Part shown: in pieces, positions 24,130 through 32,001 of the stretch | How the letters are laid out: each line of letters starts with the position of its first letter | How positions within the stretch are numbered: the stretch's first letter is position 1 | NCBI GenBank assembly: GCA_020073545.1 | Contig: JAIQEZ010000051.1 | Coordinates: forward strand, 1-32,405 | DNA: 32,405 bases | Direction of reading: 5' to 3' | Source: Terriglobia bacterium | Lineage (GTDB): Bacteria; Acidobacteriota; Terriglobia; UBA7540 | Made by a program: the position numbers and the translations under genes | The notes under the pieces: generated by a model | Database searches by the model: none | The model's input: only the letters and a program-made list of their open reading frames with translations | What the model was told of the DNA's origin: nothing

Positions 24130-24698
24130 ATGAAAATCGGCGTGGTCTCGGACACGCACGGGTACTTTGATCCGCGCCTGCCGCAACTGTTGGAGGGCGC
24201 CACGGAAATCTTGCACGCCGGTGACGTGGGTTCACCGCAAGTGCTCGACCAGCTCCGCGCCGTTGCGCCGGTCCAAGCCGTGCGCGGCAACATTGATGCG
24301 CTTTCGCTGGGCCTTCCGCCCACGCTCACGCGGCGATATGACGGAGTCGAAATTATATGCTGCACGAGCTGCCCAGGCCGCAGTCGGTGCTGCGTGACTG
24401 GGCCAAGGCTGTGCCGCTCGATGGGAAGCAGGCGGAGCACTGCAACCGATTTCTGCGGACCTTCCCGGAACAGTGTCGCGTCGTGATATTTGGCCACAGC
24501 CACGAGCCGTGCTTGCAGGCCCTCGCGGGCAAGCTTTTCTTTAACCCGGGCAGCACCGGCAAGAAGCGGTTTTCCCTGCCGCGCTGCTGCGGCCTACTCG
24601 AGGTTTCGCCGCAAGGCGTGCGCGCGACATTTCTCAGCCTGGAACGGTATAATGAAGACTTGCCGGGAGATGTCTGGCTGCCCGTCGGAGGACTGTGA
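24130..24698 (+). pseudogene. YfcE/MJ0936-type metallophosphoesterase, frameshifted
   Basis: The 5' part (24130 to about 24350) encodes the start of a small calcineurin-like phosphodiesterase: SDTHG (D8, H10), LHAGDVG and AVRGNID, three of the five metal motifs. The remainder, including MLHELPRP, FGHSHEP and NPGST, continues in a different frame from 24357 to the stop at 24698. Reading across 24351-24358 with one extra base would restore a continuous protein (VEI-Y-MLHEL) of about 189 residues. One base therefore appears deleted in the AAATTATATG run. No -1 slippery heptamer is present in the needed register. It is either a recent pseudogene or a sequence error. It follows the CxCGC gene by about 100 bases. 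Confidence 0.75.
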
Positions 24699-24700
24699 CC

Positions 24701-24838
24701 ATGTGGAAGCTACTGAGGTTTTTGAAGAATACCGGTGAAGTGCTGACGACAGTGGGGGCCGTCCTCGCTGCCGCCATCGTGGCCGTGGAGACCTACCAGG
24801 CCCTGAAGAAGAAAATCGGCGACGCCCACGGCTCGTAG
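24701..24838 (+). CDS. 45-residue single-pass membrane peptide
   Basis: A 45-residue ORF begins two bases after the phosphodiesterase stop, with a strong GGAGG at 24687-24691 nine bases upstream, inside the end of the preceding gene. The sequence has a basic, aromatic start (MWKLLRFLKN), a hydrophobic stretch (about 15-31, LTTVGAVLAAAIVAVE) and a Lys-rich tail. It is probably a small membrane protein translated with its neighbour. No homology is claimed; the ribosome site, tight spacing and membrane pattern are the support. Confidence 0.5.
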   Translation: MWKLLRFLKNTGEVLTTVGAVLAAAIVAVETYQALKKKIGDAHGS

Positions 24839-24840
24839 CG

Positions 24841-24880
24841 GCCAGACTCGAATCGCGAGCCGCGCCTCGCGAGCCAGACT
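24841..24880 (+). repeat. Hairpin flanked by eight-base direct repeats
   Basis: TCGCGAG (24853-24859) and CTCGCGA (24866-24872) form a perfect seven-base hairpin. GCCAGACT occurs on both sides (24841-24848 and 24873-24880). No T-run follows. It may end the upstream operon or be a small insertion footprint. Confidence 0.3.
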
Positions 24881-24980
24881 GCACACACGTCGAATTTGAC
24901 CTGACCCGGAGTTACCATTTGAACGTCCGCGAAAGGTCCGGCATGTTTTTCAGTAGCCTGTCAGCAATTAGGAGCCCGAA

Positions 24981-25174
24981 ATGAAAACTGCGAGTTTTAC
25001 GTACTGGCAAGACGGCGACTACTATCTTGGGTTCCTCAATGACTACCCGATTACCAGACTCAGGCAATGTCGAAGGAAGAATTGCTCAACAATCTAAGGA
25101 GTCTGCTTGTGGATCTGCAATCGGGGGACATCTCTTACATTCGAAAAGTTGAAAAGCTGGTCTTGGCGGATTGA
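24981..25174 (+). pseudogene. hicB: HicB-like antitoxin, frameshifted
   Basis: The first 23 codons (MKTASFTYWQDGDYYLGFLN) match the partial RNase-H-like fold of short HicB antitoxins. At 25047-25050 the frame is lost: one missing base after the Pro codon shifts it, and the original frame ends at a stop soon after. Restoring one base gives DYPDYQTQAMSKEELLNNL and continues to the natural stop at 25172-25174. This is a full short HicB of about 64 residues. Translation in the window ends early, so the antitoxin is likely inactive unless the deletion is an error. AGGAG lies six bases before the ATG. The gene overlaps the hicA start by four bases. Confidence 0.75.
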
Positions 25175-25353
25175 AAAGACACGACCTCATCAAAAAGCTC
25201 GAGGGAATCGGTTGTGTGCTGGTCCGCCATGGGGCGAGCCACGATTGGTACACGAACCCGAAAACGAGAAACTCGCAACCTGTTCCCCGCCACAATTAAA
25301 TTCACGAGGGGCTGGCCAAATCCATGATCAAGAAGCTCAGTGGAGGCGACTAA
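25171..25353 (+). pseudogene. hicA: HicA-like toxin with internal stop codon
   Basis: A TTG start overlapping the hicB stop gives KRHDLIKKLEGIGCVLVRHG, the dsRNA-binding-like fold of HicA mRNA interferases. The active-site His lies in RHGASHDWY, and the family end block QPVPRHN follows. An in-frame TAA at 25297-25299 stands where a Glu codon is expected (GAA to TAA). The same frame then continues IHEGLAKSMIKKL to a normal stop at 25351-25353. The 42-residue truncated product lacks the last helix. Together with the frameshifted hicB this looks like a decaying hicBA locus, with the antitoxin gene first. Confidence 0.75.
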
Positions 25354-25434
25354 GCCATTCTCGTAGTCCTCGCCTGACACCAACGGCCGGCCCAGCACCG
25401 CCAAAAGCGGCGGGGTGCACAAGTCCAGCCTGCT

Positions 25435-26889
25435 CTATTTCCCGCCGGCGCGCAAATGAGCCGCCGCGCGGTGGAGGCGGGAGATAACGCGGTCACGCCC
25501 CAGCGCCAGCATCACCTCAAACAACCCCGGCGCCACCGCCTGACCCGTCAAAGCCACGCGCGCGGCGTTGATGAGCAATCCTGCCTTCACGCCTTTCTCT
25601 TCCGCCAGGCTACGCAGAGTCTTTTCCGTTGCGGCCACGTCAAAGGGTTCTGTCGCCGCCAGGCGCTCGGCGAGCGCGTCGATGAGCGCGGGTAGCGCCG
25701 CATCCTTCCAAAACTTCTTCTCTGCTTCCGGGTCGTAAGTGAACTCGTCAGTAAAGAACGCTCGGAAAGCGCCAGAGAAGTCCTGGAGCGTCCGCGCCCG
25801 GGATTGCAGCAGCAGAACGGTCTGTTTGAACCGCTCTTCCTGCCGAGGCGCGAATCCCGAATCCCGAGCCCCCAGTCCCGCTTTCGTCAGTTCCCGCTCG
25901 ACCAGTGGCCGCAGTTGCTCCGCCGGCAGGTTCCGCACGTACTCGCTATTCATCCACGCCAGCTTCTCAAGATCGAAAACGGCATTCGACTTCGAGACTG
26001 CCGTGAGCTCGAAATCGCGAATCATTTCCTCGCGCGGCACGATTTCCTTCTGGCCGGGCGGCGTCCACCCGAGCAGCACCAGGAAATTGACCAGCGCTTC
26101 CGGCAAGACTCCCTGCTCGCGATAGGCTCCCACCGACGTCGCGCCGTGCCGCTTGGAAAGGCGTTGTTTGTCCGGCCCGAGGATCAGCGGCAGGTGCGCG
26201 AAGGCCGGCACGGGCGCTTCCAGCGCGCGATACATCAGGATTTGTTTGGGCGTGTTCGAAATGTGGTCGGCGCCGCGAATCACGTGCGTGACGCGCAGAT
26301 CGAGGTCATCGGCCACGACGCCAAGGTGATAGGTGGGGTGTCCGTCGGAGCGGAGCAGCACGAAGTCCTCGAGGTCGCGATGTTGCACTTCGATGTGGCC
26401 GAAGACCTGGTCCTCGAAACTCGTCTGGCCGGAATCCGGCACGCGAAAGCGAATCGCCGACGGGCGGCCCTCCGCGCGCCGACGCTCGCGCTCGGCAGCG
26501 GAGAGCGCGCGGCAGGCGCCGTCGTATTTCCACGCGCGGCGCTCGGCCTCGGCCTGCGCCCGCTTAGCCTGCAGTTCCTCCGGCGTGCAGAAGCAAGGAT
26601 AGGCGTGCCCCGAGCGCTCGAGGTTCAGGGCCATCTCGCGGTAACGCGCCAGGCGCTGAGACTGATAGACCGGGCCTTCGTCCCAGGTGAGACCGAGCCA
26701 TTCCAGGCTCTCCAGGATGGCCGTGGTGAGCTCGGGCTTCGAGCGGTCCATGTCCGTGTCTTCGATGCGCAGGATGAAGACGCCGCCCACGTGACGCGCG
26801 AAAAGCCAGTTGTAAAGCGCCGTGCGCGCGCCTCCTACGTGCAGATAACCCGTGGGCGAGGGCGCAAAACGGACTCGGACACCACTCAT
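25435..26889 (-). CDS. gltX: Glutamyl-tRNA synthetase
   Basis: A 484-residue class I synthetase that charges tRNA-Glu. The HIGH-type motif is YLHVGG at about 15-20 in APSPTGYLHVGGARTALYNW, and the KMSKS-type motif is RLSKR at about 243-247. The Rossmann core, the connective insertion and the C-terminal anticodon-binding helical bundle are all present with normal length. The start at ATG 26889 (MSGVRVRFAPS) was chosen because the family begins here; an in-frame ATG at 26961 would add 24 unmatched residues. Upstream on the same strand, 130 bases away, is the SCO1-like gene. Whether the enzyme is discriminating or non-discriminating cannot be judged from this sequence alone. Confidence 0.97.
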   Translation of the reverse strand: MSGVRVRFAPSPTGYLHVGGARTALYNWLFARHVGGVFILRIEDTDMDRSKPELTTAILESLEWLGLTWDEGPVYQSQRLARYREMALNLERSGHAYPCFCTPEELQAKRAQAEAERRAWKYDGACRALSAAERERRRAEGRPSAIRFRVPDSGQTSFEDQVFGHIEVQHRDLEDFVLLRSDGHPTYHLGVVADDLDLRVTHVIRGADHISNTPKQILMYRALEAPVPAFAHLPLILGPDKQRLSKRHGATSVGAYREQGVLPEALVNFLVLLGWTPPGQKEIVPREEMIRDFELTAVSKSNAVFDLEKLAWMNSEYVRNLPAEQLRPLVERELTKAGLGARDSGFAPRQEERFKQTVLLLQSRARTLQDFSGAFRAFFTDEFTYDPEAEKKFWKDAALPALIDALAERLAATEPFDVAATEKTLRSLAEEKGVKAGLLINAARVALTGQAVAPGLFEVMLALGRDRVISRLHRAAAHLRAGGK

Positions 26890-27019
26890 GATCCTTGAGG
26901 ACGGCGAGGGCGCGATCAGCCGATTCAGTCGCGGCCCGCGTTGAACAAGCAGAACCATCATCGTACGCGATTATGCTCGGGAAGGCAAAAAGCGTGACGT
27001 AATGCCGACGGTCGCGACA

Positions 27020-27901
27020 TTAACCCCGTGGCGAGTTTCGAAGATCAATCAGCACCTCAGCGGGCTGCCACTGGTTGCCGCGGTAAAGCTTGCGCACTTT
27101 CCCGTCCGGGCCGATGAGCGCCGTCATAAGCGCGTGCACGATCTGGCCGCGGTCATCCCAATAGTTCACGCCAAAGAATCTCGTAACTTCGCGGACCTGG
27201 TCAGGATTACCGGAGGCAAACTCCCAACGTTCGAAGGGATCGCCGGGGAATTTGCCCACGCGTTCCAGGCCATAGCTGCGTAAGACGGCGGGCGTATCGT
27301 GCTCAGGGTCAATGCTGATGCTCAACAGGTAGGTGGAGGCCGCCAGGGGACTGTCACTGCGGAGTTGGTCCAGGATTTTCGCAAAGTTCTGGCTCAGCAA
27401 AGGGCAATAATCCGGAAGCGGGCAGCGCGTGTAGATGAAAGTCAGCAGCAAAGCTTTACCTCGGTACTGATGGAGGTGAATCCGCTTTCCGTCCTGATTG
27501 ATGAGCTGGAAGTCCGGTACTTCCGCCCCGAGCGGCGGCGGGCGCAAAGCCTCGGGCGGCGCCGGCGAGGGGCTCTCCGGTCTTGCTTCCTCAGTGACGA
27601 CGAGGCCCTCAAGCCAGGCATTCTCTCCTTGCACGACTAGCGTCGCGCGGACGCTTTGGCCCGCTTTGAGAACATCGAAAGCCCATTGATCCCTGAGGAC
27701 AAAGCCCATGGTCATGGCCCCCATGTAACCCTGGATCGCCTCGTGGGCCAGCGTCACCGTGCCACCGCGCCTATCCACGGCGACGACTTTACCCCTCACT
27801 TCGTACCGCTGCTGTGGCAAGGGCTTTTCCTCCTGGCACGCTGTCAAGGCGAAAACCAGGTTCAAACCGATGAGCCAAGCCAGCAGACTCTGCACACGCA
27901 T
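27020..27901 (-). CDS. Lipoprotein with CusF-like copper domain fused to SCO1/SenC domain
   Basis: A 293-residue lipoprotein: signal peptide with lipobox LTAC (about residue 22), then a CusF-like small beta-barrel (about 33-105) containing HEAIQGYMGAMTMGF, whose His and Met residues match copper ligands of CusF-type domains. A Pro-rich linker (about 107-123) leads to a SCO1/PrrC thioredoxin-like domain. Its metal motif reads C-P-L-P-D-Y-C (CX5C instead of the usual CX3C), with the third ligand His in QIVHALMTAL. SCO proteins deliver copper to cytochrome oxidase or act as thiol reductases. The start at ATG 27901 has GGGAGG six bases upstream; an ATG at 27931 would add ten residues. It lies 57 bases after the TonB receptor. 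Confidence 0.85.
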   Translation of the reverse strand: MRVQSLLAWLIGLNLVFALTACQEEKPLPQQRYEVRGKVVAVDRRGGTVTLAHEAIQGYMGAMTMGFVLRDQWAFDVLKAGQSVRATLVVQGENAWLEGLVVTEEARPESPSPAPPEALRPPPLGAEVPDFQLINQDGKRIHLHQYRGKALLLTFIYTRCPLPDYCPLLSQNFAKILDQLRSDSPLAASTYLLSISIDPEHDTPAVLRSYGLERVGKFPGDPFERWEFASGNPDQVREVTRFFGVNYWDDRGQIVHALMTALIGPDGKVRKLYRGNQWQPAEVLIDLRNSPRG

Positions 27902-27958
27902 CACCAACCTCCCGGTCATCATTGTCACCATTTATGCAATCCTCAGTGGCTCCTGCCG

Positions 27959-30175
27959 CTAAAAGTGGAAGCGATAGCGGAGCTCGAAATAGATTTGCCG
28001 TGGGTTCACGAAATGCGTGCCGCCGAACGTGTTGCTGTTGTCGACGAGGTAGCGGCGGTTGCTCAGGTTCAATCCCGTCAAGGCCAGGGACCAGCTTTCC
28101 CCGAATGACTTCCCCAACGAGATGTCAAACGTGTTGTGGCGAGGCAGGTGATCAGGACCGTCGCCGTCGAGGAAGCCTGAACCGTACTGGACGCCCGTGG
28201 TGGCCCAGGCGCGCCGGGGCAGCGTGAGCGAAAGCACGGAACTCAAGGCGTTGCGCTGGTCGTGGTCGAGGAAGAAGTAGCCTGCCTCGGGCGGCGAGAA
28301 ATCGGTAAGCCCGCCGGTCACGGCGCCGAACCCTTCCGCGTGCTGGTGCGAGAAGGCCACGTGAACCTGCGCGCGGCGCAGGAACTTGGGGGACCCCGCG
28401 GTCGCCTCCCAGCCGAAGATGCGTGCTCCCTGAATCGTCAGGGGCAGGAAGATGTTGGAATCCCCGATCACATCGTGGTCGAAGAAGTTTCGCGCGTGAG
28501 TGCGGAAAGCATCCGCGTCGAACACCCAATTACGCAGCGGGATGGTCAGTCCCGCCTCGTACTGCTCGTCGCGCTCGCCGCGTAAGGGAAGAAAACCGAC
28601 TCCCTGCTGGAGTGCGAATTCGAGCAAGGGTCCGGCGATGGCATCGAGCGGCGGAGGCTGGTAGTAGCGCCCGTAAAATCCGTGCAACACCCAGGTCAGT
28701 TTGGGCACGCGCAGGCTGGCTCCGACGCGGGGGTCTGCCGCGTTCTCGCTTAGCAGGCCGTCGTAGTGCGTGAGCCGGATGCCGCCGCTCAGAGAGAGCC
28801 AGGGAGTCGCGCGGTACTGGTCCTGCAGGAACACCGTTTCCACGCCGCCCCAAGGAGCCAGTCGCTCCTGCACGGGAGGCTGGCTGCCGCCGGATGCGCG
28901 CAAATCGAAGAACGTATCGTCGTGCTGTGCGAAAGCTTCCAAACCCACCTGGGCGTTGTGCTTTCCGGCTACGATGCCGAGCGAAGCCTGGCCGCCCAGG
29001 TAGTGCGACACGCGATCGTCGTTCAATACGAAGGGATTGTCACCAGGGCCGCCGAGGTAATTGGCGCGATTGTAATGGTAGAAGGGCGAGACGGTGAGCA
29101 ACGTTCCCTTGCCGATTGTGTGTACCCAGGAAAAGTTGACGAAAGCGTCGCGCTCCTTGTCGAGGTCACGGGTTCCCGCCACCTGGGCGTCGGGGGTGTT
29201 GGGGATCTGGTAGTGGTCACCGCGCACGGAAGCCACCACACGCAACTGGTCGTTGGGCGTGGCGTTGAAGACGATGTCGCCGAAACCGCCGAGTCCGCTT
29301 TCCAGATCGTGGATGACGGCACCCGTAGGGGACGGCAGCCCCAGGTCGGAACGGTTCCCGTTCAAGCTGGCGTAATAGGCGAAACGCACGGTGTGGCTGC
29401 CGACGCTCAGTTGGTCGTTGGTCTGGTTAAAGCTGCCGTAGCTCATCACCAGTTCGGCTTCGTTGTTGTATTCGAAACCTGTGCGCGGGATGACGTTAAA
29501 CACGCCATAGGTGCGGTCCCCATATTCCGCCGAGTACCCGCCGCTGCTCATCTCGATGTAGTCGACGTCCTTGGGATCAAATTGGGGGCCAACGTTGCTG
29601 GCGATGTTGGTGTTGGGCACGTCCACTCCGTCCACCTGCCAGCTCACCTGATGCCCGCCCCGCACGTGAAGCTGGTCGTGAACCACATAGGCGCCGGGGA
29701 GAAAGTCGGTAATCATCGTGAGGCTGTTCGTCTGGTCGGCCCCGGGCGTATGCGCAACCTGCTGCCGGCTAACGAGAGTCTGGGTGGCTGAGGATTCCGT
29801 GTTGATGACCTCCGGCGCCGCAGAGACCTCAACCTTCTCGGTCAGGGCCGCCAGTAGCATCTGGAAATGGATCACCGGAGCGCTGCCGGAGACGACGGTG
29901 ATTGGCTGCTCCAGAGGGCTGAACCCTGTCGCCGTAACCTTCAAGGTGTAGTCGCCGATGGGTACGGCCTCAAATTGAAACTCGCCCTCGGAATTCGATG
30001 GGGCCGTGGCGGACCAGTCGGAAGCTTGGGCATGGAGCGTGGCCTGCGCGCCTTCCATAGGACGATGCTGGGGATCGTGAACGATCCCCCGGACATTTCC
30101 AAAGATCGTGGCCAGCGCCGGCATCAAGCAGAAGAAAACAGCCAGCAACGTGGCCGAGAAAACTCTCTGCCTCAT
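27959..30175 (-). CDS. TonB-dependent outer-membrane receptor
   Basis: A 738-residue outer-membrane protein. It has a signal peptide (about 1-20), a CarboxypepD_reg-like beta-sandwich domain (about 22-105, with VRGIVHDPQHRPMEGAQATL), a plug domain (about 110-260, including LPGAYVVHDQLHVRGGHQVS and QVDGVDVPN) and a beta-barrel that ends in ELRYRFHF; the terminal Phe is the barrel-assembly signal. No classical TonB box is evident to me. The ligand is unknown, but the neighbouring CusF-SCO1 lipoprotein and the Cys/His-rich protein upstream make a copper or other metal complex a reasonable guess. The start at ATG 30175 gives the signal peptide directly; GAGGTG lies unusually close (three bases). 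Confidence 0.9.
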   Translation of the reverse strand: MRQRVFSATLLAVFFCLMPALATIFGNVRGIVHDPQHRPMEGAQATLHAQASDWSATAPSNSEGEFQFEAVPIGDYTLKVTATGFSPLEQPITVVSGSAPVIHFQMLLAALTEKVEVSAAPEVINTESSATQTLVSRQQVAHTPGADQTNSLTMITDFLPGAYVVHDQLHVRGGHQVSWQVDGVDVPNTNIASNVGPQFDPKDVDYIEMSSGGYSAEYGDRTYGVFNVIPRTGFEYNNEAELVMSYGSFNQTNDQLSVGSHTVRFAYYASLNGNRSDLGLPSPTGAVIHDLESGLGGFGDIVFNATPNDQLRVVASVRGDHYQIPNTPDAQVAGTRDLDKERDAFVNFSWVHTIGKGTLLTVSPFYHYNRANYLGGPGDNPFVLNDDRVSHYLGGQASLGIVAGKHNAQVGLEAFAQHDDTFFDLRASGGSQPPVQERLAPWGGVETVFLQDQYRATPWLSLSGGIRLTHYDGLLSENAADPRVGASLRVPKLTWVLHGFYGRYYQPPPLDAIAGPLLEFALQQGVGFLPLRGERDEQYEAGLTIPLRNWVFDADAFRTHARNFFDHDVIGDSNIFLPLTIQGARIFGWEATAGSPKFLRRAQVHVAFSHQHAEGFGAVTGGLTDFSPPEAGYFFLDHDQRNALSSVLSLTLPRRAWATTGVQYGSGFLDGDGPDHLPRHNTFDISLGKSFGESWSLALTGLNLSNRRYLVDNSNTFGGTHFVNPRQIYFELRYRFHF

Positions 30176-30311
30176 TTGCACCTCGTGGTGAATGTACAGC
30201 GACGGAGCGCCAAACGGGGACGGGTGAGGAGCCGCGGGAACTTGAATAAGCACCGGCGGCACTGCCCACGTCCCTCGACGGAAGGCGCAGACGACAGTTG
30301 TCGATGAGGAT

Positions 30312-30680
30312 TCAGAGAGAGGGGCGCGGAGGCTGGTCGAGAGGTCGCGCGTGCGATGGTAACAGGGTCAGGCGAGCAGCGGCGTGGCTAAAACCCCAGG
30401 ACGCTTGGCGGCCCGGCAAACGATGCTCCGTGGGAACGAAAATCAGGGTGCTGAGAAGCGAGTTCAGGAAGCTGTCGCGAGAATCAAGCCCGCATTGCCC
30501 GCCGTTTGCCATGTCGCACATCGCGGCGTGTCCGAGTTCGTGATGATGGCCCGGACACCGGCAGGCATTTGGAGGGCACGCGCACACCTCCACGCCGCCG
30601 CGGATTGAAAGCGACCGCGCGCCGGGTGCAAGCAGAACGGCTATTGTGAAGATGGCCAGTACTCGGCCTGCCATGTACAT
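30312..30680 (-). CDS. Exported Cys/His-rich small protein
   Basis: A 122-residue protein with a predicted signal peptide (about 1-23) and a compact metal-ligand cluster: C33, C35, C40, C42, H45-H47, H51, C55 and C63 (CACPPNACRCPGHHH and following). The rest is Pro/Arg-rich with no membrane helix; the last 35 residues are Arg/Pro-rich and may be disordered. It is transcribed towards the TonB receptor gene, 136 bases away, and then the CusF-SCO1 lipoprotein. No family is assigned; some copper-linked small proteins (DUF2946-like) have a comparable layout, but I see no firm match. The start at ATG 30680 lacks a clear ribosome site, with ATG 30674 as alternative. TAGAAT just upstream is a candidate -10. 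Confidence 0.55.
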   Translation of the reverse strand: MYMAGRVLAIFTIAVLLAPGARSLSIRGGVEVCACPPNACRCPGHHHELGHAAMCDMANGGQCGLDSRDSFLNSLLSTLIFVPTEHRLPGRQASWGFSHAAARLTLLPSHARPLDQPPRPSL

Positions 30681-31170
30681 GCTTTGTGGTTAAAGCCCCA
30701 AAACTGTATTCTACCAGATTTTGGGAAAACCGGCTGATATGCAAGTAGTCGTGCAGTTTCCGAGCGGGCGACGATGTAGGAGTTGAGCGACTTCGCTCTA
30801 CCCTATGGCGTTACTCGCGATTAATGGCAGTGAGTACCATTCAACCCAAACTTCTTCGAAGGGCAGCAATACGGGCAGTGCGCGACGCTCACTTGCCGTG
30901 GAGTCCACCTTCGATTGGCATTCAGCTCGGTGCCCGACACTCACTGGGGCGATGGCGACTTGTCGAAAGCCACCTGCGTTAAATGGTACGTGGAGCGAGA
31001 ATGGCGGAGTTCTGACCGGGCAAGTGAGTTCTTTTCAGCTCGCGGAGGCGTATGAAATCCGTGTGTCCAAACAACATTGAACCGCCGTATGACCACTGTT
31101 TGGTCTTGAGAACTGTCATCGAGAATTCACGATTAATCATCATCCCAGGGTGTTAGACTGCAAGAAAGCC
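30681..31170. other. Intergenic region without a supported gene
   Basis: These roughly 490 bases separate the divergent metal operon and the membrane protein gene. A small hairpin, GAGCGA-CT-TCGCTC (30785-30798), is visible. An open frame at 30805-31080 has no ribosome site and no recognisable composition, so I leave it out. Confidence 0.35.
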
Positions 31171-32001
31171 ATGGCCCTTTTCGATCCGCCCAGTTTGAAT
31201 TACCCGACGCGATGGAAGGATTTCTCGCTCGATAACAAGTTGGCGTTTGTGTACTTCGGGTGCATGACGGTGCTCTTCGCGAATGGCGATGCACTTTCGG
31301 TCAAGCAAGAACTCCTGGCCACAATGATCCTGGTCGCCACCCTACTTTCGCTGTCTATGAGGTACCGACGCCGGATGAATTGGCGCTGGCCAGGAGTCCA
31401 AACAAAAGGCGTGCTGACTGCAGTCGGCATACTTGTGGTAGCAGGTATCTTCGAATTCGCTGTAACACCGCTCGCCCCCAGCTCTGATCCCGGTTTCCTG
31501 CCGTGGCACTTGTTTGGACTGGGGGGTGGCGTGTTTGGGGTACTAGATGCCCTGAAGATCGTTCAACTTTCAAAGTCTGATTTTCTAAGGGAATGTGAAG
31601 CTGTGGGTGCTGCGGATTTCCACGCGAAATCTACCGGTGAGACGATTCCGGTTGTTCCCACGGACCCACTTTGGAAGAGGGCGACTCGAGCCCTCTACGG
31701 CATCGTATTTTTTCTCGTCTGGCTTGCTTGCCTCGCTTCCTTCTATTATTCTGGCGTCGCCGTTCGAGATGGATCGTCCAGGCCTACGCCAACACAGACA
31801 GAGCCGCTGAACAATCATGGGCAGATCGTGTATGTTCAACACTCTCAGAAGGTGTTGGTCGATTCTCTCGAAGAAGTAATGTCTATCGGCTTTCCTTTGG
31901 TCTTCGTGAGTGGGTTTATTCTCCATTTCTTCTTGGGCGTGAGGCTGTTTCCGAACACGCCCACGCTGCGGGAATGCAGAAAGCAACGCCACAGGGACTG
32001 A
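31171..32001 (+). CDS. Multi-pass membrane protein of unknown function
   Basis: A 276-residue protein with about six hydrophobic segments: roughly 25-40, 48-63, 80-102, 111-127, 174-198 and 242-262. A polar loop with the sequence TPTQTEPLNNHG lies between the last two, and the C-terminus is basic (RECRKQRHRD). No catalytic or transport motif is recognised. The start at ATG 31171 gives MALFDPPSLNYP; a GTG at 31150 would add seven residues, and neither has a strong ribosome site. Composition is slightly more A/T-rich than the operons to the left. It stands alone, with non-coding sequence on both sides. Confidence 0.55.
   Translation: MALFDPPSLNYPTRWKDFSLDNKLAFVYFGCMTVLFANGDALSVKQELLATMILVATLLSLSMRYRRRMNWRWPGVQTKGVLTAVGILVVAGIFEFAVTPLAPSSDPGFLPWHLFGLGGGVFGVLDALKIVQLSKSDFLRECEAVGAADFHAKSTGETIPVVPTDPLWKRATRALYGIVFFLVWLACLASFYYSGVAVRDGSSRPTPTQTEPLNNHGQIVYVQHSQKVLVDSLEEVMSIGFPLVFVSGFILHFFLGVRLFPNTPTLRECRKQRHRD

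Noticed and set aside
24341-24360. Programmed -1 frameshifting to explain the split phosphodiesterase
   Set aside because: No X-XXY-YYZ heptamer is present in the correct register, no downstream structure stands out, and this enzyme family is not known to use recoding.
25804-26898. A 364-codon plus-strand frame over gltX
   Set aside because: It is antisense to an essential, unmistakable synthetase gene.
30805-31080. A 91-codon plus-strand open frame
   Set aside because: It has no ribosome site, no recognisable domain and Ser/Thr-rich irregular composition.
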